A stretch of DNA of 64,000 nucleotides, taken from contig JAKGHH010000006.1 in NCBI GenBank assembly GCA_022828595.1, positions 17,728,499-17,792,498 of the forward strand, written 5' to 3'. The translations under genes and the position numbers were made by a program. Origin of the DNA: Nelumbo lutea. Taxonomy: Eukaryota; Streptophyta; Magnoliopsida; Proteales; Nelumbonaceae. This document shows positions 45,415 through 56,690 of the stretch, in pieces (positions within the stretch are counted from its first letter, which is position 1; every line of letters begins with the position of its first letter). The notes under the pieces are model-generated. The model saw only the letters and a program-made list of their open reading frames with translations. It had not been told where the DNA came from and did no database searches.

Positions 45415-45582
45415 TGGAGGTTATGACACCCGAACTGGCAACTAGCAGTGGAGGTTATGATACCCGAACTGGCAATTGACAGAGGAAATGACACCCGATC
45501 TGGCAGAGGAAATGACACCCGATCTAGTAGAGGAAATGACACCCAATCTGGTGGAGGTAATGATGCCCGAACTGGCAGAGGT
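45415..45582 (+). repeat. 24-bp minisatellite in gypsy LTR
   Basis: Two longer units (33-34 bp, GGAGGTTATGACACCCGAAC core) are followed by four 24-bp units AGAGGAAATGACACCCGATC plus TGGC. The length is a multiple of three, so the array stays open in one frame (GNDTRSGR repeats), but nothing suggests it is translated. Confidence 0.88.
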
Positions 45583-45832
45583 ATGGAAGTAAGTGTACAA
45601 GGTGATTATAAAAGACCCCCATCTCCCAAGGAATGAGGTATGTGATTCTTGCGCTTTCTGGTCTTGAAGTTCTTCATTTCCCTTGCCTTCTCAAGAGCAC
45701 TAACTTGAGCTTCGGAGTATTACAACCGGGTTCCCCCTGGAAGTCTCCAAGTTATTCCTTGTTTCAGGCACCCCCAATTTCATCAGAGGCGAGGTAACCG
45801 GCAGTTAGGATCGACTGGATTGCCCACCATCA

Positions 45833-47521
45833 CTATTAAAAATATGAATAAGATTGTTGAACTTTCTTTTTACTATAACCAAGGTTTTAAAAATTGACCA
45901 AAAAATGAAATTGCTTTGGCTTCTGGTTTTTGGGTTAACAATTTAACTGTCCAATTTGAGTGGGTCAAACCAGTAAGATGTAAAATATAATATAACTTTT
46001 TTCTGATTGTTAGATTAGAATTAGGTTAAATTCTACCATATATATATATATTCTTATGAGAGGGGAGTGTGAGACTTTGAGAAGGAGACAACTAGTTAAA
46101 GCTGAGAAATAAGAAAAAAGAAAGAAAGAAAGAAGAAGAAGAAGAAGAAGAAGAAGAAGAAGAAGAAGAAAAGCATTGTCGAGGTGGTTGTCATCATGTT
46201 CACCAATTGTTGCTGTAGAATTGTTTTGCCCTAAGAAGAAGAAAAAAAAATGAGGAGGTGGAGGAGGAGGAACTGTCAACACTGGCTATCTCCATGTTCA
46301 TCATCACCGATGCTACAATACCGTTTGCCCTCTTCTTACATCTCTCTAAATATCTCTCAAAATCCAAATCATTAGCTTCATTGTTGTATATCGGATTTTA
46401 ATATAAGATCAATGTTTAATCTCTCATCTCTTGCATTGAATTTTCGATTTCTTCATTGGAGTTGCAATTTTTTTTTGTTACCACTTAAAAAGAATCATTG
46501 AAATGAGAAAACTTAAAATCAAAATGGATAAACTAAAAACAATAACTAATTTTGGCCATTGGAAACAATAGAACAAGATTATGAGATATGAAAGATTTTT
46601 TTTCATCTTTTTGATTTTCTTCTAATTTTTATTTCAAAATAAATAAAAAATTTCAAATTAGTTTGAATGCAACCCGAGAACCGTTAAATTGGTCGAACAT
46701 TTTAATGGTTAAACTGTTCGGGCTAGCAGTTCTCTACTACCCATTTCAACAGATTATTTTTTTTCTAAAATAGCAGTTCAGGGCCAAAACAGAACTGGCG
46801 AAATGACCAGTTCTCTAGCCAAATGGTTTAACTGTCCGATCTGGTCTGTATTTTAAATTAGTGAATAAAATACTCATTTTTTAATTTAATCCCTATTTAA
46901 TTGTAAGATTTAATTTGTAAATTGAACTACCACTTTTCACCTCATTCAATTTCCTCTATTTAAATCTTACATTTGTTTGATAAATGAACAAAAGAAAAAA
47001 GATATACCAAAAAGATAAAATACTATAAAAAGCACATGTACACTTACTAGTATATATAAATATATGTATACATATTTGCATAAATATACATATATATACA
47101 TAATTTTAGAGTGGATTCATTAACCAACCCGAGCCCGGCCTGGGGCCCGAATCCAACCCGAGTGCATCAAATTATAATGCGAGTCGTGCTTGGGTTGAGA
47201 AAATTGGGCTTAACCTCGAACTCGGCCTAAAGTCCAAATTTTAGGGTCGTGCCCAGGTTGACCGTAAACCCAATCCAACCCACCCAACTTGCACCTCTAA
47301 CTGAAATCAAAGGTGGCCCTGCTCCATTCATGTGGGGCAACTCTAGGCTGTCTCCAAGGTGTTTGAGCAAAATTTGCCTCTATGAAGACCTAACTGAAAA
47401 CAGAATAATGGTTTTAGAGGCAAAACCATGTGAATCCCTTGTGATGGCCGTTCAGCTTTCAATCTATATTTCATAGGACTTTCTGTCCTATTCTCTTCTA
47501 TATATACACAGCATACGGGCC
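45833..47521. other. Intergenic repeats, no gene
   Basis: It contains an inverted-end element at about 45889-46862 (GGTTTTAAAAATTGACC / inverse of GGTCTGTATTTTAAATT), a (GAA)n tract at about 46131-46172, and a short hAT-like element at 47106-47301 with inverted ends TTAGAGTGG / CACCTCTAA and GGCCCGA words. From 47301 a SAUR-like upstream region follows. No coding frame with a domain. Confidence 0.5.
46131..46172. repeat. (GAA)n microsatellite
   Basis: About fourteen GAA units after a GAAA run; purine-only on this strand. Confidence 0.9.
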
Positions 47522-47638
47522 ATGGGTATCCATTTTCCTTGACTACTTCATGCTAAGGCAATGCCAGCACAAACCATGGGTATCCCAAAAGGCCACTTCG
47601 TTGTTTCTTTCGTCACCTATGGCCGGGTTTATCTTTGA
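47522..47638 (+). pseudogene. SAUR remnant
   Basis: ATG 47522 gives MGIHFP, then TGA, then LLHAKAM. The next part IPKGHFVVSFVTYG matches the SAUR VPKGHFAVYVG start. The rest of the domain is missing. The stop is TGA where SAUR relatives have Arg (CGA), a single C-to-T change. Upstream 47330-47520 includes GAACCATGTGAA-like and TCTATATATACACAG blocks (TATA) comparable with the other SAUR promoters. Confidence 0.75.
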
Positions 47639-48550
47639 TGAAGTACCATAAAACTACGGAAGGAAATTATAAAATTAAACCAAAAAAGATTACAATAGAA
47701 TCAAAATATAATTTTTTAGCAAGAAAAAAAAATTGATAGAATACCAGCACAAGCAGCAGGCTTATGGACCACCATCTTTTGGTCCTATAATCCAAATATC
47801 CAATTAAGTTAGATTGAATTTAAGAACCGCTTAACATCCCATTAGTTGAGGAGGATGGTCTTAAATCTTCTCATTCCTTTTCTTTCTTCTTCTTCTTTCA
47901 AAACAGAGTTTAGAATGAGAGAAAATTGGACATAAAAATTCTATTTTTCAGGAAACCGGGCCTGTGCCGTTCGATTGGGAGTTGGGACTAGGATCCATAC
48001 GTTTATGACACTATTTAAATTGTAATAAGAGGATTCATATATATTTCATTATTTGGACATAATAGAGAATGTAAGTTCTAGTGTTCCCATTCTTCCGCAC
48101 CCTTCTTATGTCAATAAAAAGTACTTTTCCTTGCTATCTGAACTTGCTAGAATGAGGTTTCTATTAAAATGCTTCTTCAGAATCAGCAATTCAATTTTAC
48201 ATGCATAACATCTAAAACATAAGGTTGTGTTTGGTTGTAGTGCAATTTTAATGCATGAGAGTGCAAATGAAAAAAAATGTAAATTCTGATTTAATTTTGT
48301 TTTGGGTTTTACTTTATTCTTCTTCAGGTCTTAATTTTATTTCCTTTGCAGTGCAATAAAACAAAATATTGAAATAAAAATAAACCATAATTTGCACCAA
48401 AAACATTTTGCACTACCATAATTTTGTATCAGTGCAAATAAGTTTGCATTTCAACCAAAGAAATATCGTTGGGACAAAATTATGCCAATAACTTCACACA
48501 ATTGGTTGACAAAATCACAATTATGAAAATTCCAAGTTAATTCTATGTGA
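47639..48550. other. No gene; one MITE
   Basis: AT-rich sequence. A MITE lies at about 48227-48460 with inverted ends GTGTTTGGTTGTAGTGCAA and GTTTGCATTTCAACCAAAG. No coding signal. Confidence 0.55.
48227..48460. mobile_element. MITE with GTGCAA-rich ends
   Basis: Inverted ends GTGTTTGGTTGTAGTGCAA on the left and GTTTGCATTTCAACCAAAG on the right, with inner TGCACTACCATAATTTTG. About 234 bp. Confidence 0.6.
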
Positions 48551-48621
48551 GCGCATCTGGTGTAGTGGTATCATAGTACCCTCCCACGGTACTGACCAGG
48601 GTTCGATTCCCTGGATGCGCA
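48551..48621 (+). tRNA. tRNA-Gly (CCC)
   Basis: 71 nt, identical to the 34224 gene except for two positions in the T-arm that form a pair (CCAGG/CCTGG instead of CCGGG/CCCGG). The acceptor GCGCATC/GATGCGC, loop CTCCCAC (anticodon CCC), A box and B box are all intact. A TTTT Pol III terminator follows at 48624-48627. Flanks are unrelated to those of the other copy. Confidence 0.94.
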
Positions 48622-49129
48622 TCTTTTGTTCCCATCAAAAACCTTGTGGACTTTCAACTTTGTCATATATGACTCTAGAGGAGTGGATTAATAGTTCATT
48701 TTTAACCAAAAACAAAAAATATTGCTATATATCCAAACAGTTCCCTAATCTAACTTGGTGCAAGGCCATGGGATGTTACAACTTAGTAATACACATTTTC
48801 TCTACTTTTTTGGCAAATGAAGATTAATGCAACTCTAGTAAAATCAAACTAAACAAATTTAGTTGATACTAGAGTAGACAATTCCAAGATCAAATGCTGA
48901 TTCGAATTTAATAGTTGAATGGTGGTTTAGAATTCACAATGGAATTCAGAATCAGTAGTTAATGAAAAATAATATAGCTATGCTGTTGTGCAAACCTGCA
49001 AAGATGGGAACAAAAAATGTTTCTGATGTAGGCGCACATGGCAGGTCCATTGGCATGACAACACATGGCATTCTCTGATGGCGATGCGTGGCCCAAGGTA
49101 GATGGGATCCTAGCCGTCTGCTTATAACT
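48622..49129. other. No gene; upstream part possibly gypsy U3
   Basis: AT-rich DNA grading into GC-richer sequence at about 49020 (GGCGCACATGGCAGGTCC). The left border of the gypsy LTR is not clear because no second copy of this LTR is in the window. Confidence 0.4.
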
Positions 49130-49480
49130 AACTCCACGCTGGTTCAACTATAAATGAGTGGCATCACTCCCTAGGTAAGCTATCTTGGCATTTACTGCAC
49201 TAAGCTCTCTAGCTTCCTAGTGACCTCGTCTGAGCTACTTTACTTAGTTAGGCCACGCCCACTCTCCTTGCTACACACTTGCTAACTTGACCATTGGAGT
49301 CACTGCCCCTAGGATAACACCGAAGACCTCTGACGTGCTTCTTCCTCCAGAGGTTGGATTTACAAATCCTCGACTCTAGGAGCCCTGGAACTCATCAGCC
49401 AACCCTCTTCTCATTAGTGAATTGACATTGTTGTCCTCGGCCCATTCCAAGTAGCAACAATCGGCACTGTCTAAGGGAAC
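49130..49480 (+). mobile_element. Gypsy 5' LTR (R-U5) and leader
   Basis: TATA-like AACTATAAATGAG at 49147, then the GC-rich GGATAACACCGAAG, and finally CAATCGGCACTGTCTAAGGGA near 49456. The last resembles the TTGGCGCCGTCTGTGGGAA block common just downstream of the 5' LTR in plant Tat/Athila-type gypsy elements. The gag ATG follows at 49542. Exact LTR borders are uncertain. Confidence 0.55.
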
Positions 49481-49541
49481 TACTAAGAGTTTCCTCACTT
49501 AAACTCTCACTTCAAAACTTAGTTACTTAACTTCCAACATA

Positions 49542-51130
49542 ATGGCTAAGAACGAAGACAACCACCAAACTACTCAGAACCTCGTCACCATGGACCAGTT
49601 CCGGATGGTCCTCAACTAGCTCGACAACATCACCCAACAACTGGACGAGGTTGGGTGACCGGCACGAGGCCGCCGACATGGTGGTCACCTCGTTGGAAAC
49701 CTAGGGCACCACAGCGAGCACTCTTCCCAAGCTCTATTGGTTAGGCGCCTAGTCAGACCCCACGGGGCCGACCCCTCAGTGTCCCATGGTAGTAGCTGAC
49801 ATGCTAGTCAGCCATCGAGAACCTCTCGCCTCCCCAGCCGAAGCGGAGTAGACCCAGCTGGATCCCGCAACCAACGATGGGACCATGAACAAAACTACAG
49901 AGTAGAAAGCCCCCGAGACGAAGATGGGCATTCAGGAAACCACAGCCCCCCTCCGAGGGCTGGGGGCTGATGCCATGCCTCTCCCTCACATGCTTCCAAT
50001 CTTTGGGAGATCATCAACGACCGATAGGCCAAAAGAATTCAAGATGTGCCTGCACCAAAATACTCAGGGAACCAAGCCAACCCCTTCCATGTCCGAGAAA
50101 ATCAAGACGAGGCTTAGGCTTTCATCGACTGAAGAATCGTTGACCTGGAGGCACAGATCAGCGCCATGCAAAACAAACTAATGCAAATTAAGGAGGGCCG
50201 AGGTGAGGCCTCGGCAAGCTAGAATTCCTCGGCCACAAACTGGACACCCTCATCGACGACATCACTTCGAAACCCCTCCCACCCCACTTCAAAGCCCCCA
50301 CCTTGGAGATGTATGATGGCAACACTGATCCGGACAATTACCCGGAAAGCTTCATAGCTCTCTTACTCCTCTATGGATACTCTGACATATTGATGTGCTA
50401 GGATTTCCTAGTAACTTTCAAGGGGGCAGCCCGCCGATGGTTCTCTGGGCTCCCACCATGTTCCATCAACTCGTGGGAGCAATTTGAAAGTTTGTTCCTC
50501 AACCACTTCATCAACAACCGATGGTGCCAAAAGAGAAACGTCTCACTAATGTCCATCCAGTAGAAGAGGGGGGAGAGTCAGCGGTCCTACATCGACTGCT
50601 TCAAAAAGGAAGAACTTGAGGTCAGAGACCTCGACCCAATGGTCTCCATGCACTCCGCCATCAACGGCCTCCTCCTGGGGTCGACCCTCAAGTGCTCGGT
50701 GGCAAAGACACTGCACGAAACCAAGGCGGAATTTCTGAAGAAAGCCTAGAAGGACATCGTCGACGAGGAGGCCTCGACCGATGAACGCCTAGTAAGGAGA
50801 GGCCGACCACAACTGCAAAGGGGCAAAGTAGAAGAGGAAGAATGGAGACGACGCAACAACAACAACAAGGATGGAAACAATAAGCCACCGGGCCTAACGT
50901 ACAACAAGTACACACCGCTCAACTCCACCCGAACACAAATTCTCATGCAAGTAGGGAAAAAGAAGTATATGAAGTGGCTCGAGAAAATGAATAGAAACCC
51001 CAAGCGGGGTAAACCTAAAAAAAAATTACAAGCACCACCGTGGCACCGGCCATGACACCAAGGACTACTACAACCTCAAAAACAAGATAGAGTCCCTCAT
51101 CCATCGTGGTCACCTCAAGGAGTATGTGGG
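49542..51130 (+). pseudogene. Gypsy gag (broken)
   Basis: ATG 49542 opens MAKNEDNHQTTQNLVTMDQF. The capsid core is at about 50270-50750: YDGNTDPDNYPESFIALLLL, FKGAARRWFSGLPPCSINSW, FLNHFINN, with SYIDCFKKEELEV. This is the retrotransposon gag family pattern (YxGxxDPxxHxxxF ... AxxWFxxLPxxSIxSWxxLxxxFxxxF). The linker HHRGTGHDTKDYYNLKNKIE at about 51030-51095 is the conserved (HRDHGHxTEECxxLKxxIE) spacer. Stops are frequent; several are TAG after Asn, Gln or Ala codons in places where Gln is expected (49617, 50563, 50748). The protein would form the particle shell. Confidence 0.85.
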
Positions 51131-54100
51131 GAGCCTCATCCTCATAGCAAGAATAACCGTGGCAACTGGCAGGAGTCATCAACGTCATCGCTGGGGGCTC
51201 GACAATGGCTTATAAGGCCTAAGCCAGATAGTTCAACACCCAAGGGCCTGCTCCCAAGAAGACGAAGCAAAACAAAGCCCTCACCTTCACAAATGAGGAC
51301 TTGAAGGGGGTGTCTATCCCCCATGACAACGCATTGGTGGTGTCGATGACCATCACCAACTTTTTGGTGAAAAGGATACTAGTCAATAGCGGATCCTCTT
51401 CTACGAGGCCTTTTAGAAGATGAACCTTAGGTTAGAATGACTTTAGCCAGCCAACGTGCTACTCGTTGGCTTCTCCGAGAGCATAGTCAGACCTAAGGGA
51501 AAGATTACCCTACCCCTTACCGTAGGGACTGAGTCTCAGCAAGTGACGAGGATGGTAGAGTTCCTGGCAGTGTGGTTCGGCTCCCCCTACAATGCCATCA
51601 TCGGGAGGTCGACTCCTCACACCCTTAAAGGAGCCATCTCCTCCTACCACCTCGCCATGAAGTTTCCCACCGAGCACGGCGTCGAAGTCGTTCATGGGAA
51701 CCAATGAACAACCCGACATTGCTATGTGGCAGTACTGAAGGGAAAGAATAAGGAAGCTTTTCCATTGGAAGGCCTCAACCTCGGGGATGAACCAGCAAAC
51801 CGAGGCTAACGAGCCTAAAAAAATGGTGTGTGTCAAGTCCAACCTTCCCCCAAAGATTCTTTTCGAATTGTTAAGTTTCCTCAAATCTAATGCCAACATC
51901 TTTTCTTGGTCTACCACTAACATGCCCAGAATTGACCCTTCGGTCATTACTCATAGGCTAAGTGTGGACCCGAGCTCTAGGCTACTTCGGCAGAAAAAGT
52001 GGAACTTTGGACTAGAACGTTGGAAAGCTATCGAAGAGGAAGTTGACAAGTTACTTGACGTCAGCTTCATCCGAGAGGTACACTACCCTACCTGGTAGTC
52101 TAATGTGGTTATGGTAAAGAAGGATAAATGGAAATGGGGGATCTGTATTGACTTCATAGACCTTGATGAGGGGCATTTTGGTCACCTCGCTCAACTCATG
52201 GCACGTGGATGTTGTCGTTACCACAACGTCCACGACAGTAGGACAACTTAACAAGCCAACACGTGACATCCAATATCATGTGGGTAGCCGATCTAGGGGC
52301 GAGCTCGGGCTGCCGCCAAAATGAGCTCGCCTAAACCACTCCGCGTGCCACGCCCCCGTAGGCACCATTATAGTGACTGTAGGAACAACTCGCTGAACCG
52401 TACGCCACAAGACCCACGGGTGACCTGTAACCGCCACATGAATCAAGCAACTAACAAACCAACATGCCTTAAACTACTGAAACAGCTCCACTAGAGACTC
52501 AAGGACGTTGCCTAATGGCACCTGGACCTCAAACAACTATAAAAGGGCCCCAAATCCACCAAAAAGAGGTATGCGCATTGAAGCACTTAAGCTCTCTCAC
52601 GCATTCCCACGAAATTCCCATACTGACTTAAGCATCAGAGTGTTCTCATGGGTAAAACCTACTCAGGCACTCTAATCCTTCTTCCTTTACAGCTCTTTCC
52701 AACTCGGACGCACAGATACCAGCTCAGCTATGCAGCTCAGTACTACCAGATCAGGACCTTGTTTGAGACCAATCATAGGACATGAGGGAGTGAGCAGATT
52801 GCACGTCACTAGACCACAACCGAGCCTACCCCAAGGACAGTTTTCCTTTGCCAATGATCAACCACCTCCTCAATGCCACTACAAGGTATGAGCTACTAAG
52901 TTTCATGGACACCTTCTCCGGATACAACCAAATAAAGATGCACCCTAAGGACGAGGAGAAAACATCATTCATCACCAAGTATTGGACCTACTGCTACGAG
53001 GTCATGCCCTTCGGCCTCAAGAATGCCAGAGCCACCTACCAGTGGCTTGTAAACAATGTCTTCAAGCATCAGATGGGGAGAAACGTCAAAGCCTATGTGG
53101 ATGACATGGTTGTGAAGGGCCTGAAAGCCGACCAACATACTTCGGAACTAGTTGAGACTTTTGTTACTCTATGGAAGTACAATATGAAGCTCAATCCCAA
53201 CAAATGTGCCTTCGGCATCACCTTAGGCAAATTCCTAGGCTTCATCATCACGCAATGGGTTATAGAGGCCAGCCCAGAGAAGATTCAGACTATCCTTGAC
53301 ATGGCACCACCTCGATCAATTAAAGAGACTCAAAGGCTTAATAGCCAAGTCACTGCCCTTAGTTGTTTCATGTCGAAGTAGGTCGACCACTGCCTACCTT
53401 TCTTCCAAGCCATCAAGAAACTGAAGGACTTCAAGTGGATAGAAGAATGCCAATGTGCCTATGACGAGCTGAAGTCTTACCTTCCCTCACCCCCTCTGCT
53501 CACTCGATAACTCCCATAAGATGTACTGTTTCTATATATCTCAACCGGGGACGAGGCAGTCAGTTCTATTTTGTTGAGAAACAAAGATGGAGTGCAGAGA
53601 CCTATCTATTATGTAAGCAAGGTCCTCTGCGATGCTGAAACCCATTACCCCGAGGTGGAGAATTTAGCCTTTGCCCTGGTGGTCTTGGCCAGGAAACTCA
53701 TACCGTATTTTTAATCCCACCACATTGTAGTTCTGACCAACCAGCTCCTCAAGTCTGTACTCACAAAAGCAAAGGCATCAAGATGGTTAACTAAATGGGC
53801 CATCGAGTTGTCTGAGTTCGACCAGTAATACCAGCCAAGGCCTGCAATCAAAGCACATGCCCTAGCTAATTTCTTGGTGGAGTGCACTTTCAGCAAACCT
53901 CTTGGCCAAGCTCTTGAGAATGATGATGGACCTCGGCCTACTTAGAAGTTGTTCATTGACAGACCCTCCAAATCCAAAGGAAGCAAAGCAGGCTTCATAC
54001 TCCTCACCCAGACAACAGTGAAGTGGAGTATGACTTCTCGGCCTCCAATAATGAGGCTGAGTACAAGACCCTAGTCGTTGGTCTACAACTTGCCAAAGAT

Positions 54101-55552
54101 CTCGGCGTTGAACACATTGAAGTCTTCAGCGAACGCGAGTACAATGCTAGAGAACCCAACATGGCCAAGGTACAAGAACTTTCCCACCACTTCCAGCACT
54201 TTTCCTTGCTACAAGATCCACAGGTGGAGAATATGAGAGCCGATGCCCTATCCAAATTGGCAAGAACTTTGGGTCTAGCCCTCGGCGAGTACAATGCCCT
54301 ATCCAATTTGACATGACCCAACCCTCGGTTGCGCCATCCTCATTTCTTACCTGCTAAATGAGCAACTGTCAATCGATAGGAATGAAGCCAGACTAGTCCG
54401 ACAGCAGGCTGCTCGCTACACCTTGCTTGAAGGAAAGTTGTACAAAAGATCTTTTACCCTACCCAACCTTCAATGTCTTTGTTAGGAGGAGGGAAAGTAT
54501 GTGCTCCAATAGATCCATGAAGGCATCTACGGCAACCACATTAGAGGCAGAGCCTTGGCCCAAAAATCACTAAGGCAAGGATACTTTTTACCAATGGTTC
54601 ATAAGGATGAAACCGAGCTAGTGTAGAAGTGCGTCAGTGCCGGAGACATCCAACATATCCTATCGGCCAACCACAACTCTTTTAGTTCTTAGTAGTCCGT
54701 GGACCTTCGCCAAGTGGGGTATGGATCTCATTGGCCCCTTCCCTCAAGATACTAGAAACAAAAAGTACCTCATCGTCGCCATTGATTACTTCTCCAAGTG
54801 GGTCGAAGTCGAGCCCTTGGACACCATCACGGCCAAGATGACACAAAACTTCTTTTGAAAAAACATTTTTTGCTGCTCCGACATTCCCCACATGCTGGTC
54901 ATTGACAACAGGAAGCAATTTGATTATTCAGGATTCAGAGAATGGTGCACCAGTCTTATCATTAAGTAGCAGTACACCTTGGTAGGCATCCACAAACCAA
55001 TGGCCTAGCCAAGGTCACCAATAGGAAAATTCTAGAAGGATTGAAGATTAGGATGGACAAAGCCAAAGGCCTTTGGGCCAATGAACTAATCAACGTCCTA
55101 TGGGCCCACCAAACAACACCTCAGACTGCCATGGGAGAGACCCCATTCAACCTAACTTGTGACACCGAGGCTGTCATTCCAATAGAGATCGGCCAGACGA
55201 CGCTTTGAACCGAGGCGTACAACGAAGCTAAAAATGATGAAGAGCTCAAAAACAACCTAAATCTGTTGGAAGGAGTCTGAGAGCAGGCTCAACTCAAGAC
55301 TGCAGCCTACTAGTAAAGGGTATCCCGCTATTATAACTCTCAGGTGAAGAAAAGACATTACAAAGAAGGAGACCTCATCCTCAAAAAAGTCATGGTGCTC
55401 AAGCCCGATGTTGGCAAGCACGGGCCCAACTAGGAAGGCCCCTACAAAATGAAGTAGGTCCTTGGCCCCAACACATTTTGGCATGAATATTTGAATGGAA
55501 GACCGGTCCCTCGAACTTGGAATTCAAAAAACCTCTGGATGTATTATAAATG
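51131..55552 (+). pseudogene. Gypsy pol: protease, RT, RNase H, integrase (broken)
   Basis: Protease at 51330-51700 (ILVNSGSSS with Asn for the catalytic Asp; YNAIIGRSTPHTLKGAIS). RT starts at 51787 (THRLSVDPSSR, NFGLERWKAIEEEVDKLL, FIREVHYPTW then TAG), is split by the LTR at 52164-52811, and resumes SFPLPMINHLLNATTRYELL, FMDTFSGYNQIKM, EVMPFGLKNARATYQWLVN and the catalytic AYVDDMVVK. RNase H at about 53540-53870 and 54020-54290 (SASNNEAEYKTLVVGLQLA, MRADALSKLA). Integrase: IHEGIYGNH, MDLIGPFPQ, YFSKWVEVEPL at 54700-54830, and GETPFNLTCDTEAVIPIEI at about 55135. RT precedes integrase, the gypsy order. The frame is interrupted many times. Confidence 0.92.
52164..52811 (+). mobile_element. Gypsy-type solo LTR inside gypsy RT
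   Basis: It begins TGATGAGGGGCATTTT and ends TTGCACGTCACTA (CA-like end blurred). TATA box CTATAAAAGGGCCCC at 52539; R/U5 block CTGACTTAAGCATCAGAGTG. Flanks are GACCT (52159-52163) and GACCA (52812-52816), a 4-of-5 target duplication. It splits the RT between CIDFID and NRAYPKDSFPLP. No internal sequence. Confidence 0.85.
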
Positions 55553-56516
55553 AATGTATTTCTTTATGGGTAAGCAATGAATAAAGTGCAAAGTTCCTCC
55601 CCTCAGCTCCAACTTTAGTGTATAAGTTCTTATTTTGCTAACTTCTAGGACCCCTTGGCCGTGCGACTGGCCGAAGCACACAACCTCCTCCAAGTTTATA
55701 CGTTCGGACTAGACAACGGCATAGGCATATGGTTCCTTGAAATCCAAACTTCTACTTGGCCTTCTCGCTAAGGCAAGGGACAACGAGGACCTCGGCTATG
55801 AGCATCGGCCAAAGACTTCGGCCTATCATGAATAAACTCACAAAAAATAAACTAAGTACTTCGCCAAGCAGGAAGTGTACCATGACCTCAGCCAAGAACG
55901 CCCCTGCGGCCTCGGCCGCCCGGAGGCTCACCACCCAAACACCCTTAAGGAAAGCCAAGTCAAGCTAGCTAAGGCACAATCCTTGCCCGGACACCTCAGC
56001 GGCATCAAGCAGACTTGGCTTAGCTTCCTTAGTAGAGATAAAGAACAGTCTGAAAAAAGTGAAGGCTATTGCCTCCCTTCCCTTCTCGCTAAGGAAAGGG
56101 CCCTCGACCCCTCAATGGCACAGTTCATCCTTGTCCAATTTGTTAGGGGTGAAGAGAAAGTCAAGAGAGCTAAGGCCTTTGCCTCCCTTTCCTTCCCGCT
56201 AAGAAAAGGAGCCCTGAGCCCCTCAGCAGCACAGCTCAGTCTCGGCTAAACTCCCTTAGTTTCATAAGCAAACGTCTAAGTAATAAACCACTTCGGATAA
56301 CTTTTTTGTTGCTTGTGACCTCTTGGAAGGGGGCATCAGCCCCTAAGCACAAAAAAAAAAATGGTTGCAGGCACTAAAGGCACAAGTTATGAAAAAAAGT
56401 ATTTCATTGATTGTGTTCATTCAGCTTTACAAAATCTAACCACGGTGGGGAAAGGCCGAGCCCCTTACAAAAATATTCCAAACAAAAGAAAAACGAGAAG
56501 AAAAAGGGACAACTCA
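55553..56516 (+). mobile_element. Gypsy 3' untranslated region with repeats
   Basis: From the end of integrase to the stop of the antisense ORF. It includes a tandem repeat of about 110 bp (GCCTCCCTTCCCTTCTCGCT at 56071 and GCCTCCCTTTCCTTCCCGCT at 56181, plus a partial unit on the left). An A run AAAAAAAAAAA lies at 56351. Not coding on the plus strand: long open frames here have repeat-like composition only. Confidence 0.65.
56071..56250 (+). repeat. 110-bp tandem repeat in gypsy 3' region
   Basis: Units start at 56071 and 56181. Shared blocks are CGCTAAG-AAAGG, CCCCTCA-GCACAG and AGAGCTAAGGC. A diverged half unit precedes 56071. Confidence 0.75.
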
Positions 56517-56690
56517 TGTGATGTCCTCAATAGGAGCAAGAAACTTGGCGGAAGTAGGGACGTCAGTAGCTGGCACCTCAATGGTAGGGACCTCGACAGC
56601 AAACACCTCAATAGAAGGGGCCTTGGTAGGGAACCCCAACTGGTGGATCGGAAAGTCAGGCATCAACTACAACACCTGGAGCTTGGTGTT
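56517..56690 (-). pseudogene. Gypsy antisense ORF, C-terminal end
   Basis: On the minus strand it reads LMPDFPIHQLGFPTKAPSIE, then VFAVEVPTIEVPATDVP, SAKFLAPIEDI and a stop at about 56517. The Pro/Glu/Val-rich repeats suit the low-complexity C-terminus of Tat antisense ORFs. The upstream side is cut at about 56690 by copia copy G; the matching N-terminal part reappears beyond that element, at 63496-63970. Confidence 0.65.

Larger units (their letters stand above)
44920..45832 (+). mobile_element. Gypsy 3' LTR
   Basis: It begins TGATGGAGGGAGA after a purine tract (ATGGGGAGTGGGGG, 44901-44914) and ends near GATTGCCCACCATCA. A TATA box ATTATAAAAGACCCCC lies at about 45605. Downstream is ACTAACTTGAGCTTCGGAGT, typical of this LTR group. 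U3 carries two tandem repeats (45019-45135 and 45415-45582). With the antisense ORF to its left it forms the 3' end of a truncated element. Confidence 0.75.

Noticed and set aside
45156..45542. 128-codon minus-strand frame (SFPLLDRVSFPL repeats)
   Set aside because: Open only because the LTR minisatellite unit is a multiple of three; no domain.
46010..46282. 90-codon minus-strand frame with Leu run
   Set aside because: The Leu/Phe run is the complement of the GAA microsatellite.
47106..47301. Conserved-looking GGCCCGA / CCAACCC block as a regulatory island
   Set aside because: Its inverted ends and words match decayed hAT-type elements; no evidence for regulation.
55752..56249. Long overlapping frames on both strands after gypsy integrase
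   Set aside because: GC-rich tandem repeat sequence in the 3' untranslated region; no protein motif, and frames exist on both strands.
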